The position numbers and the translations under genes are program-made. A stretch of DNA of 64,000 nt from Ptiloglossa arizonensis (Eukaryota; Arthropoda; Insecta; Hymenoptera; Colletidae), in NCBI RefSeq assembly GCF_051014685.1, contig NW_027478389.1:2170001-2234000 (forward strand), written 5' to 3'. This document shows positions 36,101-48,213 of this stretch, one piece after another. The notes beneath the pieces are model-generated. The model did no database searches and was not told the DNA's origin. It saw only the letters and a program-made list of their open reading frames with translations. Every line of letters begins with the position of its first letter. The first letter of the stretch is position 1.

Positions 36101-37258
36101 GTAGAAACTAGCTCGATTACAATGCTATGTGTACTTTTCCCCTAGGCCATTCCAGTTATACGTTTCTGGCATCAGAATTGCGAAAATTTTGATGGTTTCT
36201 CAACCGTACCTTAACTTCTAACTCCCATATCTCGCGAACGGATAGACGAACTCGAGAAGTTCCTCTTGCATCTGAAAGTAGAAACTCGCCCGATTACGAC
36301 GCTATTTGTATTTTTGCCCCAGGCCATAGTAGTTATAGGTTTCGAGTATCAGACTTGCGAAACTTTGATGGTTTCTCAACCATTCCTTAACTTCAAACTC
36401 CCATTTCTCGCGAACGGATTGACGAACTCGAGAAATTCCTGTTGCATCTGAAAGCAGAAACTCGCCCGATTACAATGGTATGTGTATTTTTGCCCTAGAC
36501 CATAGTAGTTTTTGGTTTCGAGTATCAGACTTGCGAAATTTTGATGGTGTCTCAACCATTCCTTTACTTCAAACTCCCATACCTCGCGAACGGATAGACG
36601 AACTCGAGAAATTCCTCCTGCATCTGAAAGTAGAAACTCGCCCGATTACAATGGTGTGTGTACTTTTCCGCTATGCCATTCCAGTTATTGGTTTCGAGTA
36701 TCATACTTGCGAAAATTTTGATGGTTTCTCAACCATCTATTAAGTCCAAACTCCGATATTTCGCTCACGGTTTGACGAATCCGAAAAATTTCTGTTGCAT
36801 CTGATATTAGAAACTCGCCCGATTACAACGGTATGTGTATTTTCTCCCTAAGCCATTGTTGTTATTGGTTTCGAGTATCAGACTAGCGAAAATTTTGATG
36901 GTTTCTCAACCATTCCTTAACTTCACACTCCCATATCTCGCGAACGGATTGACGAACTCGAGAAATTCCTCTTGCATCTGAAAGTAGAAACTAGCTCGAT
37001 TACAATGGTATGTGTACTTTTCCCCTAGGCCATTCCAGTTATACGTTTCTGGCAACAGAATAGCGAAAATTTTGATGGTTTCTCAACCATTCCTTAACTT
37101 CAAACTCCCATATCTCGCGAACGGATAGACGAACTCGAGAAGTTCCTCTTGCATCTGAAAGTAGAAACTCGCCCGATTACAACGCTATTTGTATTTTTGC
37201 CCCAGGCCATAGTAGTTATTGGTTTCGAGTATCAGACTTGCGAAATTTTGATGGTTTC
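33197..37258 (+). repeat. 23-mer unit (4062 bp) beginning with a truncated 12-mer
   Basis: Bases 33197-34607 are the first eight monomers of the 12-mer, with a few private changes (cagcggtatgtg near 33650, aaactctcatatc near 33923, ttgctctagg near 34193). At 34608 the order changes to a gtaggaactcg monomer, then gacatgcg, ggacggattgactt, tttctagtgtcaggc and ggattgtcggactcgcg monomers. The unit later passes through the ccgttgcatccg and ggcatcag monomers. It ends with the last three monomer types of the 12-mer, so the next copy restarts in phase at 37259. Confidence 0.82.
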
Positions 37259-39662
37259 TCAACCATTCCTTAACTTCAAACTCCCATATCTCGCGAACGG
37301 ATTAACTAACTCGAGAAATTCCGGTTGCATCTGAGGGTAGAAACTCGCCCGATTACAACGGTATGTGTATTTTTGCCTTAGGCCATAGTAGTTATTGGTT
37401 TCGAGTATCAGACTTGCGAAATTTTGATGGTTTCTCAACCATTCCTTAACTTCAAACTCCCATATCTCGCGAACGGATTGACGAACTCAAGAAATTCCGG
37501 TTGCATCTGAAAGTAGGAGCTCGCCCGATTACAACGGTATGTGTATTTTTGCCCTATGCCATAGTAGTTATTGGTTTCGAGTATCACACTTGCGAAAATT
37601 TTGATGGTTTCTCAAACATTCCTTAACTTCAAACTCCCATATCTCGCGAACGGATTAACTAACTCGAGAAATTCCGGTTGCATCTGAAAGTAGAAACTCG
37701 CCCGATTACAGCGGTAGGTGTATTTTTGCCTTAGGCCATAGTAGTTATTGGTTTCGAGTATCAGACTTGCGAAATTTTGATGGTTTCTCAACAATTCCTT
37801 AACTTCAAACTCCCATATCTCGCGAACGGATTGACTAACTCGAGAAATTCCTGTTGCATCTGAAAGCAGAAACTCGCCCGATTGCAACGGTATGTGTATT
37901 TTTGCCCTAGGCCATAGTAGATATTTGTTTCGAGTATCAGACTTGCGAAATTTTGATGGTTTCTCAACCACTCCTTAACTTCAAACTCCCATATCTCGAG
38001 AACGGATTGACGAATTCGAGAAATTCCGGTTGCATCTGAAAGTAGAAACTCGCCCGATTACAACGGTATGTGTATTTCTGCCTTAGGCCATAGTAGTTAT
38101 TGGTTTCGAGTATCAGACTTGCGAAATTTTGATGGTTTCTCAACAATTCCTTAACTTCAAACTCCCATATCTCGCGAACGGATTGACTAACTCGAGAAAT
38201 TCCTTTTGCATCTGAAAGCAGAAACTCGCCCTATTGCAACGGTATGTGTATTTTTGCCCTAGGCCATAGTAGATATTTGTTTCGAGTATCAGACTTGCGA
38301 AATTTTGATGGTTTCTCAACCACTCCTTAACTTCAAACTCCCATATCTCGAGAACGGATTGACGAATTCGAGAAATTCCGGTTGCATCTGAAAGTAGAAA
38401 CTCGCCCGATTACAATGGTGTGTGTACCCTTCCCCTAGGCCATTCCCGTTATTAGTTTCGAGTATCAGACTTGCGATAGTTTTGATGGTTTCTCAACCAT
38501 TCCTTAACTTCAAACTACCATATCTCGCGAACGCATTGACGAACTCGAGAAATTCCTGTTGCATCTGAAAGTAGAAACTTGCCAGATTACAATGGTATGT
38601 GTACTTTTCCCCTAGGCCATTCCAGTTATTCGTTTCTAGCATCAGAAGTGCGAAAATTTTTATGGTTTCTCAACCATTCCTTAACTTCAAACTCCCATAT
38701 CTCGCGAACGGATTGACGAACTCGAGAAATTCCGGTTGCATCTGAAAGTAGGAACTCGCCCGATTACAACGGTATGTGTATTTTTGCCCTATGCCATAGT
38801 AGTTATTGGTTTCGAGTATCAGACATGCGAAAATTTTTATGGTTTCTCAACCATTCCTTAACTTCAATCTCCCATATCTCGCGGACGGATTGACTTACTC
38901 GAGAAATTCCTGTTGCATCTGAAAGTAGAAACTCGCCCGATTTCAATGCTATGTTTACTTTTCCCCTAGGCCATTCCAGTTATTGATTTCTAGTGTCAGG
39001 CTTGCGATAATTTTGATGGTTTCTCAACCATTCCTTAACTTCAAACTCCCATATCTCGCGAACGGATTGTCGGACTCGCGAAATGCCTGTTGCATCTGAA
39101 AGCAGAAACTCGCCCGATTACAACGGTATGTGTACTTTTCCCCTAGGCCATTCCAGTTATTCGTTTCTAGCATCAGAAGTGCGAAAATTTTTATGGTTTC
39201 TCAACCATTCCTTAACTTCAAACTCCCATATCTCGCGAACGGATTGACGAACTCGAGAAATGCCGGTTGCATCTGAAAGTAGGAACTCGCCCGATTACAA
39301 CGGTATGTGTATTTTTGCCCTATGCCATAGTAGTTATTGGTTTCGAGTATCAGACATGCGAAAATTTTTATGGTTTCTCAACCATTCCTTAACTTCAATC
39401 TCCCATATCTCGCGGACGGATTGACTTACTCGAGAAATTCCTGTTGCATCTGAAAGTAGAAACTCGCCCGATTTCAATGCTATGTTTACTTTTCCCCTAG
39501 GCCATTCCAGTTATTGATTTCTAGTGTCAGGCTTGCGATAATTTTGATGGTTTCTCAACCATTCCTTAACTTCAAACTCCCATATCTCGCGAACGGATTG
39601 TCGGACTCGCGAAATGCCTGTTGCATCTGAAAGCAGAAACTCGCCCGATTACAACGGTATGT
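37259..39662 (+). repeat. Second, incomplete 23-mer copy ending in a 3-mer duplication (531 bp)
   Basis: Bases 37259 to about 39131 follow 33197-35069 (offset 4062 bp), including the truncated 12-mer (eight monomers, 37259-38669). Bases 38601-39131 are then repeated at 39132-39662. The junction lies just after acaacggtatgtgta, where a tttttgcc monomer should continue but cttttcccc follows. After 39662 the tttttgcc continuation reappears. Confidence 0.82.
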
Positions 39663-41740
39663 GTATTTTTGCCTTAGGCCATAGTAGTTATTGGTTTCGA
39701 GTATCAGACTTGCGAAAATTTTGATGGTTTCTCAACCATCTCTTTAGTCCAAACTCCGATATTTCGCGAACGGATTGACGAATCCGAAAAATTTCTGTTG
39801 CATCTGATATTAGAAACTCGCCCGATTACAACGGTATGTGTATTTTCCCCCTAAGCCATTGTAGTTATTGGTTTCGAGTATCAGACTAGCGAAAATTTTG
39901 ATGGTTTCTCAACCATTCCTTAACTTCACACTCCCATATCTCGCGAACGGATTGACGAACTCGAGAAATTCCTCTTGCATCTGAAAGTAGAAACTAGCTC
40001 GATTACAATGGTATGTGTACTTTTCCCCTAGGCCATTCCAGTTATACGTTTCTGGCAACAGAATAGCGAAAATTTTGATGGTTTCTCAACCATTCCTTAA
40101 CTTCAAACTCCCATATCTCGCGAACGGATAGACGAACTCGAGAAATTCCTCTTGCATCTGAAAGTAGAAACTCGCCCGATTACAACGCTATTTGTATTTT
40201 TGCCCCAGGCCATAGTAGTTATTGGTTTCGAGTATCAGACTTGCGAAATTTTGATGGTTTCTCAACCATTCCTTAACTTCAAACTCCCATATCTCGCGAA
40301 CGGATTGACGAACTCGAGAAATTCCTGTTGCATCTGAAGGTAGAAACTCGTCCGATTACAATGGTATGTGTACTTTTCCGCTAGCCATTCCTGTTATTGA
40401 TTTCGAGTATCAGGATTGCGAAAATTTTTATGGTTTCTCAACCATTCCTTAACTTCAAACTCCCATATCTCGCGAACGGATTGACGAACTCGAGAAATTC
40501 CGGTTGCATCTGAAAGTAGGAACTCGCCCGATTACAACGGTATGTGTATTTTTGCCTTAGGCCATAGTAGTTATTGGTTTCGAGTATCAGACTTGCGAAA
40601 TTTTGATGGTTTCTCAACAATTCCTTAACTTCAAACTCCCATATCTCGCGAACGGATTTACTAACTCGAGAAATTCCTGTTGCATCTGAAAGCAGAAACT
40701 CGCCCGATTGCAACGGTATGTGTATTTTTGCCCTAGGCCATAGTAGATATTTGTTTCGAGTATCAGACTTGCGAAATTTTGATGGTTTCTCAACCACTCC
40801 TTAACTTCAAACTCCCATATCTCGAGAACGGATTGACGAATTCGAGAAATTCCGGTTGCATCTGAAAGTAGAAACTCGCCCGATTACAATGGTGTGTGTA
40901 CTCTTCCCCTAGGCCATTCCAGTTATTAGTTTCTAGTATCAGACTTGCGAAAATTTTGATGGTTCCTCAACCATTCCTTAACTTCAAACTCCCAAATCTC
41001 GCGAACGGACTGACGAACTCGAGAAATTCTTGTTGCATCTGAAAGTAGAAACTCACCCGATTACAATGGTATGTGTACTTTTCCCCTAGGCCATTCCAGT
41101 TATTGGTTTCGAGTAACAGACTTGCGATAGTTTTGATGGTTTCTCAACCATTCCTTAACTTCAAACTCCCATATCTCGCGAACGGATTGACGAACTCGAG
41201 AAATTCCTGTTGCATCTGAAAGTAGAAACTTGCCAGATTACAATGGTATGTGTACTTTTCCCCTAGGCCATTCCAGTTATTCGTTTCTAGCATCAGAAGT
41301 GCGAAAATTTTGAAGGTTTCTCAACCATTCCTAAACTTCAAACTCCCAAATCTCGCGAACGGACTGTCGAACTCGAGAAATGCCTGTTTCATCTAAAAGC
41401 AGAAACTCGCCCGATTACAACTGTGTGTGTATTTTTGACCTAGGCCATAGTACTTATTGGTTTCGAGTATCAGACTTGCTACAATTTTGATGGTTTCTCA
41501 ACCATTCCTTATGTTCAAACTCCCAAATCTCGCGAACGGACTGACGAACTCGAGAAATGCCTGTTTCATCTAAAAGCAGAAACTCGCCCGATTACAACTG
41601 TGTGTGTATTTTTGACCTAGGCCATAGTACTTATTGGTTTCGAGTATCAGACTTGCTACAATTTTGATGGTTTCTCAACCATTCCTTATGTTCAAACTCC
41701 CATATCTCGCGAACGGATTGACGAAATGGAGAAATTCCTG
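39663..41740 (+). repeat. Block shared with 43968-45384
   Basis: Bases 40258-40540 match 43968-44250 (offset 3710 bp), and about 40550-41497 match 44437-45384 (offset 3887 bp). The 177-bp difference is one monomer (gccctatgcc with aaacattcc) present only in the downstream copy. A one-monomer tandem duplication lies at about 41370-41720. Toward the right the subfamily changes to cccaaatctcgcg/cggactg monomers. Confidence 0.78.
41498..41674 (+). repeat. Exemplar ctacaatttt / catctaaaag subfamily monomer
   Basis: This subfamily carries cttatgttcaaactccc, cccaaatctcgcg, cggactgacg, gcctgtttcatctaaaagc, tttttgacctaggcc and gacttgctacaattttgatg. It is concentrated between about 41 and 51 kb (for example around 45270, 48640 and 50400) and is rare or absent elsewhere. 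The segment from about 41370 to 41720 is a tandem duplication of one 177-bp monomer, with almost identical sequence at 41386 and 41563. Confidence 0.85.
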
Positions 41741-44013
41741 TTGCATCTGAAAGTAGAAACTCGCCCGATTTCAATGCTATGTTTACTTTTCCCCTAGGCC
41801 ATTCCAGTTATTGATTTTTAGTGTCAGGCTTGCGATAATTTTGATGGTTTCTCAACCATTCCTTAACTTCAAACTCCCATATCTCGCGAACGGATTGTCG
41901 GACTCGCGAAATGCCTGTTGCATCTGAAAGCAGAAACTCGCCCGATTACAACGGTATGTGTATTTTTGCCTTAGGCCATAGTAGTTATTGGTTTCGAGTA
42001 TCAGACTTGCGAAAATTTTGATGGTTTCTCAACCATCTCTTTAGTCCAAACTCCGATATTTCGCGAACGGATTGACGAATCCGAAAAATTTCTGTTGCAT
42101 CTGATATTAGAAACTCGCCCGATTACAACGGTATGTGTATTTTCCCCCTAAGCCATTGTAGTTATTGGTTTCGAGTATCAGACTTGCGAAAATTTTTATG
42201 GTTTCTCAACCATTCCTTAACTTCACACTACCATATCTCGCGAACGGATTGACGAACTCGAGATATTCCCGTTGCATCCGAAAGTAGAAACTCGCGCGAT
42301 TACCACCGTATGTGTATTTTTGCCCCAGGCCATAGTAGTTATTGGTTTCGTGTATCAGACTTGCGAAATTTTGATGGTTTCTCAACCATTCCTTAACTTC
42401 AAACTCCCATATCTCGCGAACGGATTGACGAACTCGAGAAATTCCTGTTGCATCTGAAAGTAGAAACTCGCCCGATTACCACCGTATGTGTATTTTTGCC
42501 CCAGGCCATAGTAGTTATTGGTTTCGAGTATCAGACTTGCGAAAATTTTGATGGTTTCTCAACCATTCCTTAACTTCAAACCCCCATATCTCGCGAACGG
42601 ATTGACGAACTCGAGAAATTCCTGTTGCATCTGCAAGCAGAAACTCGCCCGATTACAATGGTATGTGTATTTTTGCCCTAGGCCATAGTAGTTATTGGTT
42701 TCGAGTATCAGACTTGCGAAAATTTTGATGGTTTCTCAACCATTCCTTAACTTCAAACTCCCATATCTCGCGAACGGATTGACGAACTCGAGAAATTCCT
42801 GTTGCATCTGAAAGTAGAAACTTGCCAGATTACAATGGTATGTGTACTTTTCCCCTAGGCCATTCCAGTTATACGTTTCTGGCATCAGAATTGCGAAAAT
42901 TTTGATGGTTTCTCAACCGTACCTTAACTTCTAACTCCCATATCTCGCGAACGGATAGACGAACTCGAGAAGTTCCTCTTGCATCTGAAAGTAGAAACTC
43001 GCCCGATTACGACGCTATTTGTATTTTTGCCCCAGGCCATAGTAGTTATAGGTTTCGAGTATCAGACTTGCGAAACTTTGATGGTTTCTCAACCATTCCT
43101 TAACTTCAAACTCCCATTTCTCGCGAACGGATTGACGAACTCGAGAAATTCCTGTTGCATCTGAAAGCAGAAACTCGCCCGATTACAATGGTATGTGTAT
43201 TTTTGCCCTAGACCATAGTAGTTTTTGGTTTCGAGTATCAGACTTGCGAAATTTTGATGGTGTCTCAACCATTCCTTTACTTCAAACTCCCATACCTCGC
43301 GAACGGATAGACGAACTCGAGAAGTTCCTCCTGCATCTGAAAGTAGAAACTCGCCCGATTACAATGGTGTGTGTACTTTTCCGCTATGCCATTCCAGTTA
43401 TTGGTTTCGAGTATCATACTTGCGAAAATTTTGATGGTTTCTCAACCATCTATTAAGTCCAAACTCCGATATTTCGCTCACGGTTTGACGAATCCGAAAA
43501 ATTTCTGTTGCATCTGATATTAGAAACTCGCCCGATTACAACGGTATGTGTATTTTCTCCCTAAGCCATTGTAGTTATTGGTTTCGAGTATCAGACTGGC
43601 GAAAATTTTGATGGTTTCTCAACCATTCCTTAACTTCACACTCCCATATCTCGCGAACGGATTGACGAACTCGAGAAATTCCTCTTGCATCTGAAAGTAG
43701 AAACTAGCTCGATTACAATGGTATGTGTACTTTTCCCCTAGGCCATTCCAGTTATACGTTTCTGGCAACAGAATTGCGAAAATTTTGATGGTTTCTCAAC
43801 CATTCCTTAACTTCAAACTCCCATATCTCGCGAACGGATAGACGAACTCGAGAAGTTCCTCTTGCATCTGAAAGTAGAAACTCGCCCGATTACAACGCTA
43901 TTTGTATTTTTGCCCCAGGCCATAGTAGTTATTGGTTTCGAGTATCAGACTTGCGAAATTTTGATGGTTTCTCAACCATTCCTTAACTTCAAACTCCCAT
44001 ATCTCGCGAACGG
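41741..44013 (+). repeat. Copy of 34851-37300 with one monomer lost
   Basis: Bases about 41741-42716 match 34851-35826 (offset 6890 bp) and about 42903-44013 match 36190-37300 (offset 6713 bp). The change of 177 bp is the loss of one whole monomer between about 42716 and 42903, where a gccagatta monomer continues as ttatacgtttctggcatcag. Shared variants include ggattgtcggactcgcg, ccatctctttagtcc, ctgcaagcag and cttctaactccc. Confidence 0.8.
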
Positions 44014-46091
44014 ATTGACGAACTCGAGAAATTCCTGTTGCATCTGAAGGTAGAAACTCGTCCGATTACAATGGTATGTGTACTTTTCCGCTAGCCATTC
44101 CTGTTATTGATTTCGAGTATCAGGATTGCGAAAATTTTTATGGTTTCTCAACCATTCCTTAACTTCAAACTCCCATATCTCGCGAACGGATTGACGAACT
44201 CGAGAAATTCCGGTTGCATCTGAAAGTAGGAACTCGCCCGATTACAACGGTATGTGTATTTTTGCCCTATGCCATAGTAGTTATTGGTTTCGAGTATCAG
44301 ACTTGCGAAAATTTTGATGGTTTCTCAAACATTCCTTAACTTCAAACTCCCATATCTCGCGAACGGATTAACGAACTCGAGAAATTCCGGTTGCATCTGA
44401 AAGTAGAAACTCGCCCGATTACAACGGTATGTGTATTTTTGGCTTAGGCCATAGTAGTTATTGGTTTCGAGTATCGGACTTGCGAAATTTTGATGGTTTC
44501 TCAAAAATTCCTTAACTTCAAACTCCCATATCTCGCGAACGGATTTACTAACTCGAGAAATTCCTGTTGCATCTAAAAGCAGAAACTCGCCCGATTGCAA
44601 CGGTATGTGTATTTTTGCCCTAGGCCATAGTAGATATTTGTTTCGAGTATCAGACTTGCGAAATTTTGATGGTTTCTCAACCACTCCTTAACTTCAAACT
44701 CCCATATCTCGAGAACGGATTGACGAATTCGAGAAATTCCGGTTGCATCTGAAAGTAGAATCTCGCCCGATTACAATGGTGTGTGTACTCTACCCCTAGG
44801 CCATTCCAGTTATTAGTTTCGAGTATCAGACTTGCGAAAATTTTGATGGTTCCTCAACCATTCCTTAACTTCAAACTCCCAAATCTCGCGAACGGACTGA
44901 CGAACTCGAGAAATTCTTGTTGCATCTGAAAGTAGAAACTCACCGGATTACAATGGTATGTGTACTTTTCCCCTAGGCCATTCCAGTTATTGGTTTCGAG
45001 TAACAGACTTGCGATAGTTTTGATGGTTTCTCAACCATTCCTTAACTTCAAACTCCCATATCTCGCGAACGGATTGACGAACTCGAGAAATTCCTGTTGC
45101 ATCTGAAAGTAGAAACTCGCCAGATTACAATGGTATGTGTACTTTTCCCCTAGACCATTCCAGTTATTCGTTTCTAGCATCAGAAGTGCGAAAATTTTGA
45201 AGGTTTCTCAACCATTCCTAAACTTCAAACTCCCAAATCTCGCGAACGGACTGACGAACTCGAGAAATGCCTGTTTCATCTAAAAGCAGAAACTCGCCCG
45301 ATTACAACGGTGTGTGTATTTTTGACCTAGGCCATAGTACTTATTGGTTTCGAGTATCAGACTTGCTACAATTTTGATGGTTTCTCAACCATTCCTTATG
45401 TTCAAACTCCCATATCTCGCGAACGGATTGACGAAATGGAGAAATTCCTGTTGCATCTGAAAGTTGAAACTCGCCCGATTACAACGGTATGTGTACTTTT
45501 CCCATAGGCCACTCTAGTTATTGATTTCGAGTATCATACTTGCTACAATTTTGATGGTTTCTCAACCATTCCTTAACTTCAAATTCCCATATCTCGCGAA
45601 CGGATTGACGAACTCGAGAAATGCCTGTTTCATCTAAAAGCAGAAACTCGCCCGATTATAACGGTATGTGTATTTTTGCCCTAGGCCATAGTAGTTATTG
45701 GTTTCGTGTATCAGACTTGCGAAATTTTGATGGTTTCTCAACCATTCCTTAAATTCAAACTCCCATATCACGCAAACGGATTGACGAACTCGAGAAATTC
45801 CTGTTGCATCTGAAAGTAGAAACTCACCCGATTACAATGGTATGTGTATTTTTCCCCTAGGTTATTGTAGTTACTGGGTTCGAGTTTCAGCCTCGCGAAA
45901 ATTTTGATGGTTCCTCAAACATTCCTTAACTTCAAACTCCCATATCTCGCGAACGGACTGACGAACTCGAGAAATTCCTGTTGCATCTGAAAGTAGAAAC
46001 TCACCCGATTACAATGGTATGTGTACTTTTCCCCTAGGCCATTCCAGTTATTGGTTTCGAGTAACAGACTTGCGATAATTTTGATTGTTTC
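44014..46091 (+). repeat. Transition into the catctaaaag / ggactg subfamily zone
   Basis: From about 44,870 monomers read cccaaatctcgcg with cggactgacg, gttcctcaacc, gagtaacagacttgcgatag and tttctagcatcagaag. From about 45,240 the gcctgtttcatctaaaagc and gcttgctacaatttt markers appear. An acgaaatggagaaattcc monomer near 45,433 recurs near 41,724, with a gaaagggag version near 48,794 and 50,561. Confidence 0.75.
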
Positions 46092-48213
46092 TCAACCATT
46101 CCTTAACTTCAAACTCCCATATCTCGCGAACGGATTGACGAACTCGAGAAATTCCTGTTTCATCTGAAAGCAGAAACTCTCCCGATTACAATGTATGTGT
46201 ATTTTTCCCCTAGGCTATTGTAGTTATTGGGTTCGAGTATCAGACTTGCGAAAATTTTGATGGTTCCTCAACCATTCCTTAACTTCAAACTCCCAAATCT
46301 CGCGAACGGACTGACGAACTCGAGAAATTCCTGTTGCATCTGAAAGTAGAAACTCACCCGATTACAATGGTATGTGTACTTTTCCCCTAGGCGATTCCAG
46401 TTATTGATTTCGAGTATCGGGCTTGCGAAAATTTTGATGGTTTCTCAACCATTCCTTAACTTCAAACTCCCATATCACGCAAACGGATTGACGAACTCGA
46501 GAAATTCCTGTTGCATCTGACAACAGAAACTCGCCCCATTACAATGGTATGTGTACTTTTCCCCTAGGCCATTCCAGTTATTCGTTTCTAGCATCAGAAT
46601 TGCGAATATTTTGAAGGTTTCTCAACCATTCCTTAACTTGAAACTCCCATATCTCGCGAACGGATTGACGAACTCGAGAAATGCCTGTTTCATCTAAAAG
46701 CAGAAACTCGCCCGATTACAACGGTATGTGTATTTTTGCCCTAGGCCATAGTAGTTATTGGTTTCGAGTATCAGACTTGCGAAAATTTTGATGGTTTCTC
46801 AACCATTCCTTAACTTCAAACTCCCAAATCTCGAGAACGGACTGACGAACTCGAGAAATGCCTGTTCCATCTAAAAGCAGAAACTCGCCCGATTACAACG
46901 GTATGTGTATTTTTGCCCTAGGCCATTCCAGTTATTAGTTTCGAGTATCAGACTTGCGAAAATTTTGATGGTTCCTCAACCATTCCTTAACTTCAAGCTC
47001 CCAAATCTCGCGAACGGACTGACGAACTCGAGAAATTCCTGTTGCATCTGAAAGTAGAAACTCACCCGATTACAATGGTATGCCTACTTTTCCCCTAGGC
47101 CATTCCAGTTATTGGTTTCGAGTAACAGACTTGCGATAGTTTTGATGGTTTCTCAATCATTCCTTAACTTCAAACTCCCATATCTCGCGAACGGATTGAC
47201 GAACTCGAGAAATTCCTGTTTCATCTGAAAGCAGAAACTCTCCCGATTACAATGTATGTGTATTTTTCCGCTAGCCTATTGTAGTTATTGGGTTCGAGTA
47301 TCAGACTTGCGAAAATTTTGATGGTTTCTCAACCATTCCTTAACTTCAAACTCCCATATCTCGCGAACGGATTGACGAACTCGAGAAATTCCTGTTGCAT
47401 CTGAAAGTAGAAACCTGCCAGATTACAATGGTATGTGTACTTTTCCCCTAGGCCATTCCAGTTATTGATTTCGAGTATCGGGCTTGCGAAAATTTTGATG
47501 GTTTCTCAACCATTCCTTAACTTCAAACTCCCATATCACGCAAACGGATTGACGAACTCGAGAAATTCCTGTTGCATCTGACAACAGAAACTCGCCCCAT
47601 TACAATGGTATGTGTACTTTTCCCCTAGGCCATTCCAGTTATTCGTTTCTAGCATCAGAATTGCGAACATTTTGAAGGTTTCTCAAACATTCCTTAACTT
47701 CAAACTCCCATATCTCTCGAACGGATTGACGAACTCGAGAAATGCCTGTTTCATCTAAAAGCAGAAACTCGCCCGATTACAACGGTATGTGTATTTTTGC
47801 CCTAGGCCATAGTAGTTATTGGTTTCGAGTATCAGACTTGCGAAAATTTGGATGGTTTCTCAACCATTCCTTAACTTCAAACTCCCAAATCTCGCGAACG
47901 GACTGACGAACTCGAGAAATGCCTGTTCCATCTAAAAGCAGAAACTCGCCCGATTACAACGGTATGTGTATTTTTGCCCTAGGCCATTCCAGTTATTAGT
48001 TTCGAGTATCAGACTTGCGAAAATTTTGATGGTTCCTCAACCATTCCTTAACTTCAAACTCCCAAATCTCGCGAACGGACTGACGAACTCGAGAAATTCC
48101 TTTTGCATCTGAAAGTAGAAACTCACCCGATTACAATGGTATGTCTACTTTTCCCCTAGGCCATTCCAGTTATTGGTTTCGAGTAACAGACTTGCGATAG
48201 TTTTGATGGTTTC
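46092..48213 (+). repeat. Two tandem 6-mer units of 1061 bp
   Basis: Unit starts are 46092, 47153 and 48214, exactly 1061 bp apart. The monomers in unit 1 start at 46092, 46268, 46445, 46622, 46799 and 46976. Private markers include aaactctcccgatt with aatgtatgtg (46171, 47232, 48293), tgacaacagaaactcgcccc (46521, 47582), and gcctgttccatctaaaagc. The second monomer differs between units, and near the third start the order changes again. Confidence 0.83.
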
